From Plantago major (Eukaryota > Streptophyta > Magnoliopsida > Lamiales > Plantaginaceae), in the NCBI GenBank assembly GCA_026545765.1, contig CM048842.1, forward strand, positions 17,138,667-17,202,666: a stretch of DNA of 64,000 nucleotides, read 5' to 3'. The notes below the pieces were generated by a model that saw nothing but the letters and a program-made list of their open reading frames with translations, was not told the DNA's origin and ran no database searches. This document shows positions 11,389 through 23,722 of this stretch, in pieces (the first letter of the stretch is position 1; the number at the start of each line of letters is the position of its first letter). A program made the position numbers and the translations under genes.

Positions 11389-14300
11389 TGATGTGTTAGA
11401 ATTCTACAATAACTCCAGGATTATATCCTGTTTTTCTGAAGGCACTGCAATAGTGTCTATAAAAACTAAGGTCCAAGGAAAGAAAATCCTTTTGGACTTA
11501 ACAACTTTCTGTAAGTTGTTTGATCTTCAAAATCTTGGAAATGATTTGAAATAGACACCAAGGATGATGATCTCCTTGAAGGTGTAAAACAGCTGTACAG
11601 TGATGTGTGTGATCTTGAAAAACCAGATACACCCACTGATTTCAAGCTTGCTGACATCAGAACCAGACATCTGCTGGTTCACTGGGATATGTTGGCATGC
11701 ATTCTTCACAGATGCTTTGATGGTCTACAAGGAGGTGCTGACCAGATAAGCCAAGAACGCTGGATGATGATGTTCTTGTTGCAACAACAAAACAAAAGGC
11801 TGGAAAACCCTTTCAATTGGGGAAAGTACGCCTTTATGAAGTTTGTGAAGAAGATTCAAGGATTTGAGCCTAAAATCGCTAAGGGACTTGCTGAGCCAAA
11901 GGCCACAGTAAGCTATGGTCTAAAGATATGCTACTTGCTGGAGAAGCTTCGCATTGAGCTCAGAGAGAATGATGATATAGCCAACAGTAACCTACTCTAC
12001 AAATATGAGTATACGAAATTGATGAAAAAGGTTACTGGATCTCAGAAAGGTTCCATGAAGCGAATGACTGAAGAGGTATCTGAGGGAAAGGTTGCGACCA
12101 AGAAGCCCAGAACTTCACGAAAGAAGTCTGCTGGCAAATCTGTAGGCACACCCATTGAGGTTGTCGATTCCCAGATACCTGCCGCCGCTGCAGATGAACT
12201 CATAAATGCAGATGAACTCATCAATGCTGCAAAACAGGTATCGGCTACTGAACAAGTAGACTCAGCAAGAGAAAGTGCTTTCAGAAATGTTAAGACTACT
12301 GCCGAAAGCCTTGCTGATGAACTCATCAATGCTGCTAAAGAAAGTAGTGATAGATACCAAGCCCTATCTACAGAAACCGCAGGGATTATGGACCAATCGG
12401 GTTCTAATCGATGAGAGCTCGGCGATGAAGATGATGAATTAGTCATCTCTCAAGTCCTAGAAAATCAAAAGGGCTAAGGTTCTTGAAAAAATGGCGGTGT
12501 AGAGGTATCTGAAGAAGAACCTACACCACATGTTGCTGAACAAGCACCTGTTTCAAAGGTTGCTGAAGAAGCAACTGTGTCCAAGGTCACTGGACAAATT
12601 ACACCATCAGAGCAAGAAATACTGAAAGATATTGAATATGCTCTGATGAGTGATAGCTTAGTGTTGGAGGATACTGCCATTGCCTCAACACTCAACAGTC
12701 TGTCTCAAGCACAACAACCACAACAGCCAGATGTGAATACTGCTGAAATGGTACTTGAGTTACAGAAACCAGCATCTTTCATTGTTGAAGAAAATCCTGC
12801 AAAAGAGCAGGTTCCACAACTCAATGAGAGGGATCAAACTGAGGCATCTTCTCAGAATGATCAATCAGGGGAGGCAACTCAGTTGCATACTCAGGAAAGG
12901 TCTAAAGTACCTGAAACTTCAAACAAAGAAGCTGAAATGGAACAACAAGACCAAAACATAGAAGGGTCACAAGTTCCAGAGACCAATCAGCGTGACACTA
13001 CTCAGGTAGCTGAATGGTTTAACTCTCTACTTGTGATAAGTTGTGTTTATTAATCTTGTTATTTAATAAAATTTCTTTGTTACAGGCTGAATTAGAAACA
13101 CAAGAACAAGAGGAAGCTGGAAAGCTTGCCTCATAGACTGAGAAGGAGGCTACTACAACCTAACCTCTTAAGGAATCTGAGCCTGTGCTACAGGTGATAG
13201 AGAGTTTCTTAAGATATTACTTTTCAGATATATGTTAATACACTTAACTAATTAAGTGGATGTTTCTAATAGGCTCCAAGAGAAAGAAGGAGATAAGGCA
13301 GACATGCCAGAAAAGGACCCAGAAACCGTCAATGTTTCTGAAGAAAATGTCATTGAGCCTTCTAGTATGAAGGTATATGAAAATCAGTGATAAACATTCT
13401 TCATTATGGGTTAATATAAATTCTTCTCTAATTACTCAATACTTTCCACTTACAGGCTCATTCAGAAGTAGAAGTGCAAGGGGAAAGAGTTGCGACATCC
13501 CCTGCACCCATGGAAATTGATGAAGCCCCCAAGGCAACATCACCAGAAAGAACACCAGAAACTGAAAACGTTTCTGCGAAAAATGATTTTGAGCCTCCAG
13601 TTGAGGAAGTAAGTGGAAAACTCAGAAATCATTGAAGCTTAATTGCATAAATTCTTTCATGACAATTTCCTAAGTATTGTGATAATTTTAATTCTCAGGA
13701 TCAAGCAGAAAGAAAAATTGATGAGGACCAGACATCCAAGTCTCCACCTCACAACAAGATATCTGAGGCACCCCCTGCCTCAGTAGTACAAGTCTTTAAG
13801 CCTGATGTACTCATTCAGGTAACTCAAAAACCTTACTACACTCATACTCAGATATCTACACAAGTTTTGAATCTAACTCAAAACTCTTTCTTTCAGGCTC
13901 AAACAAGTGCCACTAAGGTCCCTGTTAATGAGAAAGAGGACCTGCTTCCTTTCTTCAAGGAACACACTTTGCCAAAGCATCTGAAATGCTTCAAGAAATG
14001 GCAAAAGCTCCGATGCTTCGATCTATCTGAAATCTTAAAGGTGACTGATCACCACACAAGGAGAGCACGAGCCCTTGACTTGGAAAACTACGTCCATGCA
14101 ATGTTCCCCACTTAACAATATTCTTTCGGAACATTGATGGATAAGGATTTTGTCAAGGAAGTGGCCAGAAAGCTGATCCAAGCTTTCAAACAAGCGGATG
14201 GTCAGACCAGACTACAGATGGCATTCAAGCCTACTTTGCCCCAGACTCTACAATACATACCCTCTGAACAAGAGGAAGTTAATGGGAAAACGGTCACTAT

Positions 14301-16650
14301 TCCAGAAGTGATCATCCTGGTCTCTGAAGATGAAGAAGAGAAGAAAACTGATGAGAACAATTATGAAGATCCTCCTTCTGACCATCACAAGGATGAGGAT
14401 AAGAAGGATGATGATGATGCCCCTGCACCAGGCACTGGAGGGATTCCACAAGGAAACAATGCCTCAGCTGCTGAAAAGCACACTGAGAGAACATCACAGC
14501 AATCCCCTCCTCCATCTCCTCAGAAATCTACTCATCCAACTCCCCAACACAAAGATACTACTGAACAAGTAGTTGAGCACTCTGAGGAAACAACTCAGAA
14601 AATATCAGATGCACAAGCCAGAGTTGCTCAACTCAAACAACTGTTGGAGGCAGAACAACAACTACATCTTCAACTGGAAGAAAAGATAGCTGAATCCAGA
14701 GTCAAGCTAGACAAACTTTAAGAACAAACACGTAAGGAAACGCAAGCTTACTCTGAGATTAAAGAGCTCCGGGAAGCTGTTGACTATATTACTAAGGAGC
14801 TAGATGCTGAACAAGCATCTGAAGCAAAGCATGATGCTAACGCTGCATCTTCACCAAAGAAACCATCCTCCAAAGGCAAGAAACCCATATCTGAGATGGT
14901 TGCCGCTTTCAGAAATCTTGATGAAGAAGTACAAGAGGATGAAGATCACTGGGCTGATGACTCAGATGATGAAGAAGACAGAACCTTGGCAGAACATGCA
15001 AATGTTCACTTGGGAGTTTCTCACTTAAAGAGAAAACTAATAGCTCCTCAAAGCTTCAGTAAGAAACCAAATCTCAACTCCTATGATTACATGGCCAGAT
15101 ATCAGGTTCTGGCAACTCTAAGAAAGGAGTTGTCTCAACAAAATGAAGAGGTAATTGCATCAGTCCCTGCTGAAATGAAAAAGTTCACTGAGCTAATCAC
15201 TCAAAGAACAACAAGCTTGGTCATTGCTCAGAGAGACCTAGGCATGGTAAGGGATGATGACAATAATCTTGTTGAAAAAGCCCTCAATGAGGCTAGCTAT
15301 GCTGCTGGAAAAGCAGATGCTACTCAAGGCCCACTGGCAGAGCTCACTGATAAGAATACTGGTCTTATCAAACAAAATTAGGAGCTCAAGGCCACTCTGG
15401 AACAGTTGGTTGCTTCTTACAACTATCTGCAAGGCAACTTTAACTCCCTTTCAGAATCCTTTGTGATTCTTAGTCAGTCTACAATGACTTAGGGGAAGGA
15501 TTTCAAGATGCTCAGAGAGGAAGAGAAAGAGGAAGAGGAAACAAAAGAAAATCTGAACAACCACCTCTCAAAATTAATGAGCGCTCCTCCAGTCAGACTG
15601 CTCTACAGATAGTGGCCACCACTGAGCAACTTCCTGAAAAAGGAATGACAACAAGGGCCAGAGCACAGAAACCTCCAAGGAGTACCAAGGCTCCAAGGAG
15701 AAGACAAGTAAGAGGGATTTATGAGTCTTCTGAAGAAGAAGAAGGCCAAATCAAATCCCTGGGCAATGAAAAAAGGCTGCAAAAGTCTCACAAGAATTGA
15801 TATTGATGATGATGAAGAGACTGATGAAGATGAAGCTCCTCTTCACAGAAAAAGAAAAATTGATAGCCTAATTGAGCCCATAGCTGCAAAGCCTTTGGCA
15901 GCTAAAACACCCACTGGAAATACCAAGTCTATCCAGGGTGGTTCTTCAAGCAATACCCCAAGGTAAAATTCAAGACAAAGGAGGAACAGGCTGAGAGCTG
16001 AACAAAGAAAACTTCAACTACCACTCAGGCCTGAAGAAGCCAAGATTGAGTATGTGAAGACCAACAATGACTCCTCTGTCTACAGGTGCATTAATCAGAA
16101 GAATGGCTACTGGATTCTGGAACTGAAGCACTTATTGGTAAATGAAAAATTTCCAGAACCAATCCATAAACGGCTCATGGCATGGAGAAAGGACAAGCCA
16201 ATCTTGATTAACACTAACCACATCAAAGCCTGGTTGGATTTTGAAGTAATCAAGAGAATAGAAGCCATGAAAAAGGACCTCTCTGATGAATGTCCTTATG
16301 GACAGCCAGATGATGTGCACAGAATTCCCAACATCACTGGAACAGGCACAAGAGCAAGACTTGCTGTGGAACCCTACGAGTCCTTCTACTTGACTGAAGA
16401 TCAATACAATGGTGACATCAGATATCTGAAGATCATATATGAATACTTCAAACTATCAGATATCAGAATCAAGCATGCCTGGAAGTGGGGAAAGTATCTG
16501 TGGGTCAAGCACTTTGCCAAGAAGAATCCTACCAAAACCTACAAGGAAGTCTGTGGATTTGCCAGAGACACAGAGATGATTATCAGAACACTTCTCTATG
16601 ATTACTTTGATGATGTCAAAAGATTTGGTGATAGGAAATTTGCAGATTGA
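11389..16650 (+). pseudogene. Sirevirus ORF2 (extra gene after pol), copy A
   Basis: This is the third gene of the element, in the position of the Sirevirus 'env-like' ORF; its function is unknown. The N-terminal domain (DVLEFYNNSRI..., then RHLLVHWDMLACILHRCFDG and FNWGKYAFMKFVKKIQ) runs to about 12000. A Lys-rich segment, ADELINAAK repeats and Glu/Gln/Thr-rich exons follow (12180-13900), then a helical domain (13900-14250), coiled coils (14580-15480), a basic RG/RK stretch and a C-terminal domain ending KMFGDRKFAD-like at 16650. The middle carries GT-AG introns. Its first residues are missing because of the pol-ORF2 deletion. Many stops and indels are present (e.g. near 11548, 12414-12490, 13135, 14115, 14719, 15379, 15491, 15963). 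I see no signal peptide or membrane span, so an envelope role is not supported by sequence. Confidence 0.75.
13006..13698 (+). other. Intron cluster inside ORF2, copy A
   Basis: Four GT-AG introns: 13006-13085 (80 nt), 13194-13272 (79), 13373-13455 (83) and 13609-13698 (90). Each carries in-frame stops. The exons between them are 108, 100 and 153 nt here (108, 102 and 153 in copy B), all phase 0. Most of these exons open with GCT or GAT. A further GT...AG pair (13819-13896, 78 nt) is open and its residues are conserved in copy C, so I treat it as coding. Confidence 0.7.
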
Positions 16651-17028
16651 TCCATGGAACTGTTTTTGAAGACTTGAAGACTAGTTTATTAGAATGTCTA
16701 CTTGGATCTTGGTTACTCCTGATGTCCTAATTTAAACTATGTATTTTGTATCTTGCTGACTGAGCAGAAATGTTGTTTTATCTTGTATTAAAGTTATCTC
16801 TGAACTTTCTTTGTAACATATATGATGAACCTACTCTCAGATATCAATTTCTATAAAAGATAACTTGTCAGCAAAGATCACACCTTGTGATTTGGTTGAT
16901 GTTTACTTTCTGCACTTAATTATACAAATTGAAAAATCATAAGAAATGATTAAGTGATGGATTGTTTCCTCATCCAGATTTGTAATAGGTCAGATAGTCA
17001 TCGTTGACTGATCAAAATGGGAGAAATT
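16651..17028 (+). other. 3' untranslated region and polypurine tract, copy A
   Basis: There is no gene here. The region ends in the primer for plus-strand synthesis, a purine-rich run around 17014-17025 (AAAATGGGAGAAA), directly before the 3' LTR. Copy B has the same region at 38264-38657. Confidence 0.7.
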
Positions 17029-18584
17029 TGTTAGGAATATCTGTTTAGATTTTGATCAGCAGCCTAATGACTTATCTTAGCTCAGAAAGGTGGTTAGTAC
17101 TCTTGGTTCACTTGAACACTGTAAAAGAGGAAACTCACTAAGTATGATAGTCTAGCAAATCTTGTATATGATGTTAGGTCTCTGAATGTAATTTTTATTC
17201 TCTGAAGAAGACAAGAAGAAGGCATCCAGCAGGAAAAGTTCAACAAATTTAAAAGATCTGAAGACTGCACAAGATTGCTGAAGATAAAGGTTTTTCAGAT
17301 ACCTATGACCAGATATCTTGAAGACACAAGCATTTTTAAATAAATGGTGTTGCAAAAGATATCTGAGAAATAAAAGGTTTCTGAAACGAGGAAAAGTGCC
17401 CACAGATATCTACACTCAGATACTTTGGATAAAGATTATGTTTCCGGGAACAATATATTTTTAACAAGTGGTATCTGGAGTTGTGATAGTCTCTGGAAAA
17501 GGATGTGAAAGGCTTCAGAAAGCATGCATAGTTCCGTTGGCACTACAAGACAAAGTATAGTACAGTGAATTAAATGCACGGACAAAAATGTCTGAACAAA
17601 AATGGTAGCTTCTGAAGAAGAAGATAAACCTACTACAATACTATACTCAGATATCAATAGTTTGAAATTGAGTTAAGCCTAACGGATACTATTCAAACGG
17701 CACTTAGACTGCTTGCGAACACACACACAAAACTTACACCTGGACTTACATTGAATACTCTCACATGTTCTCTCAAGCACACTACTTACCTTCAAGCTTT
17801 CTGTTGCGACCAAAGCTCTTGATTCTAAGTAGCACAGAAGTTCTAAGTGTCCTGATCCTTAACAAGCATTGTTATTTGTGAAAGAGTTGAACTAAGATTT
17901 CATATCTGAGATTCATTCTCTTGAACACTTACATAGACTTGGGTCAGTAAAGAACAAGATACTATACATTGCAAAGTGTATTAAGTATACTTGATTCATA
18001 GAGCTATCTGAATAACTGAACAAGTTATTAAAGAAGCTCTCCTGACAAACTACCTGAACCAACACCTTAATCGGCGTGGAGTACAGGAAGTACTTAGTTT
18101 GGGAAACTGAGGAATAACTCCAAGGTTACTGAGCATAGGAAGTACTTAGTTTGGGAAACTAAGGAATAGCTCAAAAGGTTTCTGAGTACAGGAAGTACTT
18201 GGCTGTGAAAGCCGGGGAATAACTCAGGGGGAACACTTGGTTGGGAACCTAGTGTATTTAGGAATCTAGAGAAGATACTTGTAAGGTTACCTCAATTATC
18301 TGTCTTAGTGGATTCTAGGTCTGAGAAAGGCCGGAGTGGATTAGTTGAAGGATTACGCCACCTTCAGATACCACTATAAAAATACTTGTGTTATTTACTT
18401 TCTTCAGTTTATTACTTGCTTTATTTATCTTGCAAAGTATTTACACTTATCTTGCTGAGCACGTGCACGTATCAGATATCTTCACAGATATCTGAGAAAC
18501 TGTGTTTATCGACAAAAGTTTTAAAAGACTATTCACCCCCCCCCCCCCGTCTAGTCTTTTACTTTGCCGTTATCTGGACCAACA
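17029..18584 (+). repeat. 3' LTR of Sirevirus copy A
   Basis: It starts TGTTAGGAAT and ends GACCAACA. It lacks about 24 bp around 17702 that hold TATAAATA in other copies; the break lies at a CACT microhomology. About 45 bp near 18475 (after GCACGTGCACGTATC) are also missing. Confidence 0.9.
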
Positions 18585-18589
18585 CTATG

Positions 18590-19165
18590 AGTGGCTAACT
18601 TTCTTTTGTAAAGGCGAACCACCGTAACTCTGCTTTTGCTACTTCTTTACATTCTGTGATATGTTAATGGAATAGTTATTTGACGTAAATCATGGTTATA
18701 CAACTCTATACATCGTTCGTGGTGTGATGTTCTATCGAGTGACACAGTAGTTTCATTGAACTGAGTAGGGGTACTCGTGCCGACTGCGCCTTGAGCACCA
18801 TAGTATTGTGCCCTGTTGTCGTTAGAGGTAACTGCGTGGGATTTTAACTAGGAAGTTGGGAGTGGCATAGCAGTGGGAGGTTGGGGAACCTTTACGCCTG
18901 TCCATCATTGATTTACAAACAAAGCAATTTAGGGTTTACTGCGATTTAATTATTCTGTCTGAGATTAATCTGTTTACTTTTCTGCATTCAATCACAAACG
19001 TTATTTGCTTGTTCCTATGCTAAATGTCCGTGGAGAACGACATCCCGAGTCAACTTTCCGCTATAAACTGCGGATATGAGGATTTCCGACTTATAAATTT
19101 AATCTTGAATGTGTTTAGGGATTACAGGTTCTACAACGGAAAATGAAATATCTGAGTGCACATCA
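18590..19165 (+). repeat. Remainder of the outer Athila-like 5' LTR
   Basis: After the CTATG duplication the outer LTR resumes (GTGGCTAAC...) and runs to GTGCACATCA at 19165. It has no gene. Confidence 0.7.
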
Positions 19166-19170
19166 AAATT

Positions 19171-19188
19171 TGGCGCCACTGCCGGGGA
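19171..19188 (+). other. Primer-binding site of the outer Athila-like element
   Basis: TGGCGCCACTGCCGGGGA is complementary, with one or two changes, to the 3' end of tRNA-Asp, the primer used by Athila/Tat elements. Confidence 0.85.
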
Positions 19189-19561
19189 CACTTGACCGCT
19201 CAAGCAAGTTTCGATCGACCGAGATAAGTTGAAATCTTTCTTTCGGTTTTTAATTTACGCACTGTCTTTTTAATACGTATAGCATAAACCCAAAAAAATC
19301 ATAAAACTTGTGAGAATCTATCTCCACAGCAAAAAATCCAAAAATATTTTCTTTCCTGTTTTAGTTTGTTTTCTTATCAAAAAAAATCCAAAAACACGTA
19401 ATTTTAGATTTCTGTTTATTATCTTTCTAGCAATTTTATTAGTATCTGCAAAGGTTTGTCTGTTAGTCTTTATGCATGGCATGAGAAGTGCATGAACACC
19501 AGTAGTACCGCTTAAAGACGACATAGATAAGCTTGAAAGGCGAAGACTGTTTACTACCGCA

Positions 19562-20410
19562 ATGGAAGCATCCAGCAACATGGGTGGAGAGGAAAACAAC
19601 AATGACAATCCATATGGGAATGTCGACACTTGTGAACTTGAACAGCTGTTTAAGATTCGACTTGAGATTCAAGCTGAAAGGGAAGAGCTGGAACAGGAAA
19701 GGCTAAGGATAGCCGAGGAAAGATTGAGGTTAGACGAGAACCGAAGAAGGGATAACTACGGAAGGGTGGAATTGGTAGACGAAGACAACAGACCCATGCG
19801 CGACTATGTTATGCCAAGGCTTACACCGCATACCTCGAACATCTATCTGGAGAGGATCGCAAGAAAATAAAATCTGAAGGAAACTCATCTGAACCAGCTA
19901 CCACACTTCTACGAGAACCCAACTGAAGACCCGATGCACTTTATGAGAGAATTCTACGCAATAGTTGGAGGAATACCATTAAACGGGCTCACGGAATGTC
20001 AGCTCAGAAGGAGAGTCTTCCCCAGCTGCCTTAAGGACAAGTCGAAGAGCTGGCTTATCTCACTACAGCCAAGCAGCTTGACTACATGGGACGAGGTTTA
20101 CACCAAGTTTATCCTCAGATACTTCCCATTGAAGAAGACATCCGACCTGAAGAGCCAAATCCAAAACTTCAACCAACTAGACGGAGAAACATTCTACGAA
20201 GCCTAGGAAAGATATAAGGATCTACTTGACAGGTGCCCGATGCGCTCCTACGCACTGTTCGACAAGGTCAACAACTTCTATAACGGAATTGACTCTATCA
20301 GCTAGGTACTTATTGACGGAGCATGTCAAGGAAATCTACTAGACGTACCCCCAAAGAAGATTTGGGAGGTATGTGAGAACCTCAGCGAAAACTCAATGCA
20401 AAAGGGACGA
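19562..20410 (+). pseudogene. Gag of the outer Athila-like element, first part
   Basis: The ATG at 19562 opens a frame with a charged coiled coil (LEQLFKIRLEIQAEREELEQ, about residues 27-65). After stops at 19868-19870 the Ty3/gypsy Gag domain follows: HFMREFYAIVGGIPLNG, LKDKSKSWL and TTWDEVYTKFILRYFP (19934-20205). Further stops lie at about 20203 and 20304. The gene is cut at 20410 by the second Athila-like element and resumes at 42444 and again at 57093. A domain with this KA+W..W+ layout is characteristic of retrotransposon Gag (PF03732 family). It is broken. Confidence 0.8.
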
Positions 20411-21817
20411 GTGATGAGACGATAATTTAGAGTCTCATTTGGTCCTTTTTAGCTGTCTTTGTTATTCTTCGTTTATGGTTTTTTTAGTGTTTTTGTACGT
20501 TTTTATGCTTTGGTGCTTTGTTTGTGTTTTGTAGGATTTTTGTGTTCCGAAGATGAAAATCGGAGTGAAAATATTGGTTCTAGAGCTTTGAATGTAGAGT
20601 AACTGGGCGAAAACGGAAGTGGATTCGGAGTTCGGACGAAGATTTGAGAGCCGTTTTAGCGAAGCTTGCAAAAGTGAAGTTTTACGGAGCGGTCTAGCCA
20701 TTTTGGCCATAACTCTCTCATATGATGTTCGATTGACCTGAGGGCGGTGGCCGCGGAAAGATAATTTAAAGGCCTACAACTTTCGTGCTTTAAGTTTGGC
20801 CAAATTCTGTCTGTAGCAAAAGTTAAAGAGGTTTTAAGCTCGCCGCGGCGAATGATGTTATCGCCACGGCGAGATTTTACGAGAGCAATTTGGGAACCTA
20901 AATAGTGTCTCGCCGGGGGCGAGCTATTTTTCCCGCCGCAGCGAGATTCGGCCAGAATTTCACAGATTCGGTAGAAAAACTCCTTCTTAGTTTTGGATTA
21001 GGTCATCTTTTGCCATAACTTCTTATACTCGATTTTTTAATAGAAAAAGCTCCTGGAACTAGATTTTCACATTGATACAATATTAGAGCTTGGTTTTCAT
21101 CATTGTTGAAGGATTGATACCGAATTCCTCGTAATATTTGATAATTCTCTGTTGTTTATCTCTTTACGATTCGTGTTTGCTATTCTTTATCGAATTGTAT
21201 GAGCTTGCATGTGATTATCAACCTGATTATGTTTATCATATTCAATACTTTGAATTCTTTGATCCTTGCTTCTACTATGAGTAGCTGAACCTCTTTGAAC
21301 ACGGTAGTTATGTGACGGTTTTGCATATTCGCTTCTAGGGTTTATATTCATTCATATAGGTTCGTCTATCTTAAAATCTTCGTAAAACCTTCAATCCAAT
21401 AAGCTAGATTAAGACTTTCAAAATCGTTTTCGGTTAAGGATCGTGGATTGACGACCCATGATTTCTCTATTTCAAAACATTCAAATAACGATTGGTTGAA
21501 TTGGATTGATTGATTTATGTACACCGACCGTGTGACAAGTATGAACGATTTCCCTAGAGCGAATTAGCATTACTCGATCATAACTGTTGTGTTCTCTCTA
21601 TCTCATTGTTTTAAAACCTTTACATTGCTTTATTCTAAATTCTAGTTTAGAAAGTATTCAAAACCCAAATCATTCGTTTGTTTTTACAAGTAACTGCTTG
21701 CTCTCAACTCGTTGTGGTAGCTTAATTGGTTCCTTAGAGAACGATTCTGTGGTTAGCATTTTCTGTCTACAACAACTGCTTACTACTTGTTTACTAACTA
21801 ATAATTTGAGCACATCA
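20411..21817 (+). repeat. 5' LTR of the inner Athila-like element
   Basis: This LTR is 1407 bp. It opens with a dyad, GAGAC...GTCTC within about 25 bp. GC-rich runs (GCCGCGGCG, GCCGGGGGCGAG at about 20840-20950) stand out from the AT-rich remainder. The 3' copy is at 41060-42438. Confidence 0.9.
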
Positions 21818-21818
21818 A

Positions 21819-21838
21819 ATTTGGCGTCGCTGCCGGGG
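21819..21838 (+). other. Primer-binding site of the inner Athila-like element
   Basis: TTGGCGTCGCTGCCGGGGA begins just after the LTR end. It is the tRNA-Asp-type site with one or two changes from the outer element's site. Confidence 0.8.
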
Positions 21839-21943
21839 AACCAATTCCTATTGTAGCATTTGAGAGTGATTTTTTATTTGTTTGTTTTTCAACCTGAAGT
21901 ATAGTGCACTAACATGAACTAACAATATTTCGAGGCTTTCGAG

Positions 21944-22630
21944 TTGTGTAGCTTTAACAACAGGTTTGTCAGAAAGGAAATTCCAATGGCTCAGCTTACC
22001 TATGGAGCTTACATGCAGCCTGGTGTGGTTAGGGCTGGTAAAGCAGCAATTGTTCTATCTAATGAGGCCAGGAATTTTGAACTCAAGGCTCACCACCTCC
22101 ACAATCTCCAAAAATTCTGCGGAATGGCAGATGAAGATGTGATAAGGTTCGTCGAGGAATTCGAACAACTGATTTCAGGGATTCCATTGACAGTCGAATG
22201 GGTGACAGTTACTGACGAGGAGATAAGGAAGAAGGTATTTCTGATCTGTATGAAGGACAAGGCGAGGAGTTGGCTATTAAACCAACCTGAGGGTTCTCTG
22301 CCGACTTGGGATTCGCTCTACAGGGCATTCATGAATAAATTCTATCCCCCCGAGAAAATGCATCAACTTCGTGCCCAGATAGTGCAGTTTCAACAGATGC
22401 ATGATGAAACCTTCTATGAAGCTCGGGACCAGTTTTTGCAGTTATTGACCCAATGCCCTCACCACAGGATAGACGATATGAGCTTATGCATCCGATTTTA
22501 TGAAGGCCTGGATTGGGAGTATCAAAACATGGTCGATGTGAGTCAGAAACTCCTCCCGGAAGCGTCCACGATGAACCGAATAGTGTCTTTGAGAAGTCGC
22601 GCAGATTACGACTTAAGGGGCAAGAAATAA
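21944..22630 (+). pseudogene. Gag of the inner Athila-like element
   Basis: A 228-residue open frame holds the Ty3/gypsy Gag domain: LHNLQKFCGMADEDVIRFVEEFE, then FLICMKDKARSWLL, TWDSLYRAFMNKFYPPEKM and ARDQFLQLLTQCPHH. It is stopped at 22628-22630. Downstream to 23150 the coding potential continues in shifted frames (RLEETRGRILELQKEIRSHM coiled coil, then EQILGDLVGKLKLMEKGRPP), so the original protein was longer. The first ATG of the open frame may not be the true start; an internal Met at about 21986 (MAQLTYGAYM) is an alternative. No zinc knuckle is visible. Confidence 0.8.
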
Positions 22631-23195
22631 GGCTAGGGAGTGGCAGAGGCTTGAAGAGACTCGAGGCCGTATTCTTGAGCTACAAAAAGAAATCAGGAGC
22701 CATATGGAGAGTCTGAGAGGTACTGGTTTGAGGCGCAAAAAATTCAGGAAAAAAATAACCATAGGTTCGACAGTATCGAGCAATCGCAAAGAAGGCTGGA
22801 ACAGATATTGGGTGACTTGGTTGGAAAATTAAAGCTCATGGAGAAAGGTAGACCCCCAGCAGTCCCAGAAAACATTAGAGTCCTGGCGGTTGAGATAAAT
22901 TTTGAAGAACCAAGGAAGGTTAAGTCTGTTGTTGCCACCTGTACCAACGAGGTTGAGAACTCTACATCAGATGAGGGAACTCCAGTAACGGTTCACGTGA
23001 CCCGTGTACTGACAATGAAAGTGATCAAGATGTAGCCACTGTTGAATCGACAGGGGATGAAGTCGAGGAACCGAGTTCCGTGATTCCAGAAGAGGAGGCA
23101 AATGCGGAGCAAGAAATTACTGAAACCGACCCCCCACCATAATAATTCGTAAGGCAGAAAAGAGTATAAGCGACTCCGATAGTTTTGATTTACTG
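22631..23195 (+). pseudogene. Gag C-terminal/linker remnant, inner Athila-like element
   Basis: Frames shift several times. Coiled-coil-like and acidic segments are visible but no named domain. It links Gag to the protease and was probably one frame before decay. Confidence 0.55.
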
Positions 23196-23722
23196 GTGGG
23201 CATTGGGTGTTCAGCTCAGGTTACCGGAATAGTCGACACTGGTGCTAGTTGCAATTTGATGACTTTTGACACCTATGAAGACTTAGGCATAAAGGGATTG
23301 GAGCCACGCAAATGCTTTATGACTCTTGCTGGTGGAACCCGAAGCAGATGCATGGGGATTGTGAAAGATGTTCCGGTTAAGTTGGATGGTGTAACGCTGA
23401 TGACAGAGTTTGTGGTAGTGGAATCGCCGAGGGTGAAAGCGAAGGAAATGGAAAAAGATATGTTACTTCTAGGGCGACCCTTCATCCGCTCGACTCTCAT
23501 GGTGGTGAATTTACATGCCTGAACCTGCACAATCGAGGTGCAAGGCAAGCCACATGAACTTCAAGCGTATCCTGCTCCATTATATTCTGTTTCGCAGGTT
23601 GACAGCAGAAAATTCATAGGAACGCACAGTGGACCCCTATATATACATACTTATCAACAGGGAAGAAAAAGAGCTGCACCAACCGGAAAAAACAAGAACT
23701 TCCAGAGTACCCGTTAGCCAAC
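23196..23722 (+). pseudogene. Retroviral-type aspartic protease, inner Athila-like element
   Basis: The protease would mature the Gag polyprotein. The catalytic motif is intact (VDTGASCNLM, near residues 12-21 of the open frame), and the closing LLLGRPFIRS motif is present about 80 residues later, as expected of Athila/Tat proteases. A stop follows NLHA (23520-23522). The same frame then continues through TIEVQGKPHELQAYP and ends near 23720. No polymerase follows. The intact active site contrasts with the altered one in the outer element. Confidence 0.8.

Larger units (their letters stand above)
6429..18584 (+). mobile_element. Sirevirus copy A (Ty1/copia), defective
   Basis: A complete but damaged Sirevirus with two LTRs, flanked by CTATG at 6424-6428 and 18585-18589. 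It carries a gag-pol remnant (8006-11388) and a long ORF2 (11389-16650). Three large losses shape it: about 1.9 kb between the Gag zinc knuckle and the pre-integrase domain, the last part of RNase H together with the pol-ORF2 spacer, and the TATA regions of both LTRs. It is shorter than copy B for these reasons. Confidence 0.9.
5181..19165 (+). repeat. 5' LTR of the outer Athila-like element (discontinuous)
   Basis: The LTR starts TGTGCGATAT at 5181 and ends GTGCACATCA at 19165, six bases before the primer-binding site. It is interrupted by a hAT MITE (5573-6124) and Sirevirus copy A (6429-18584). Without these and their duplications it is about 1.26 kb. A TATAAATA word lies at about 6263-6270 (cctataaataagacc), a plausible LTR promoter. 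Confidence 0.7.

Noticed and set aside
13819..13896. A fifth 78-nt GT...AG segment in ORF2 (also 35386-35463)
   Set aside because: It is open in all copies, a multiple of three, and its residues are similar in copy C (QIST-VL-L pattern), so it is better read as coding sequence, though optional splicing cannot be excluded.
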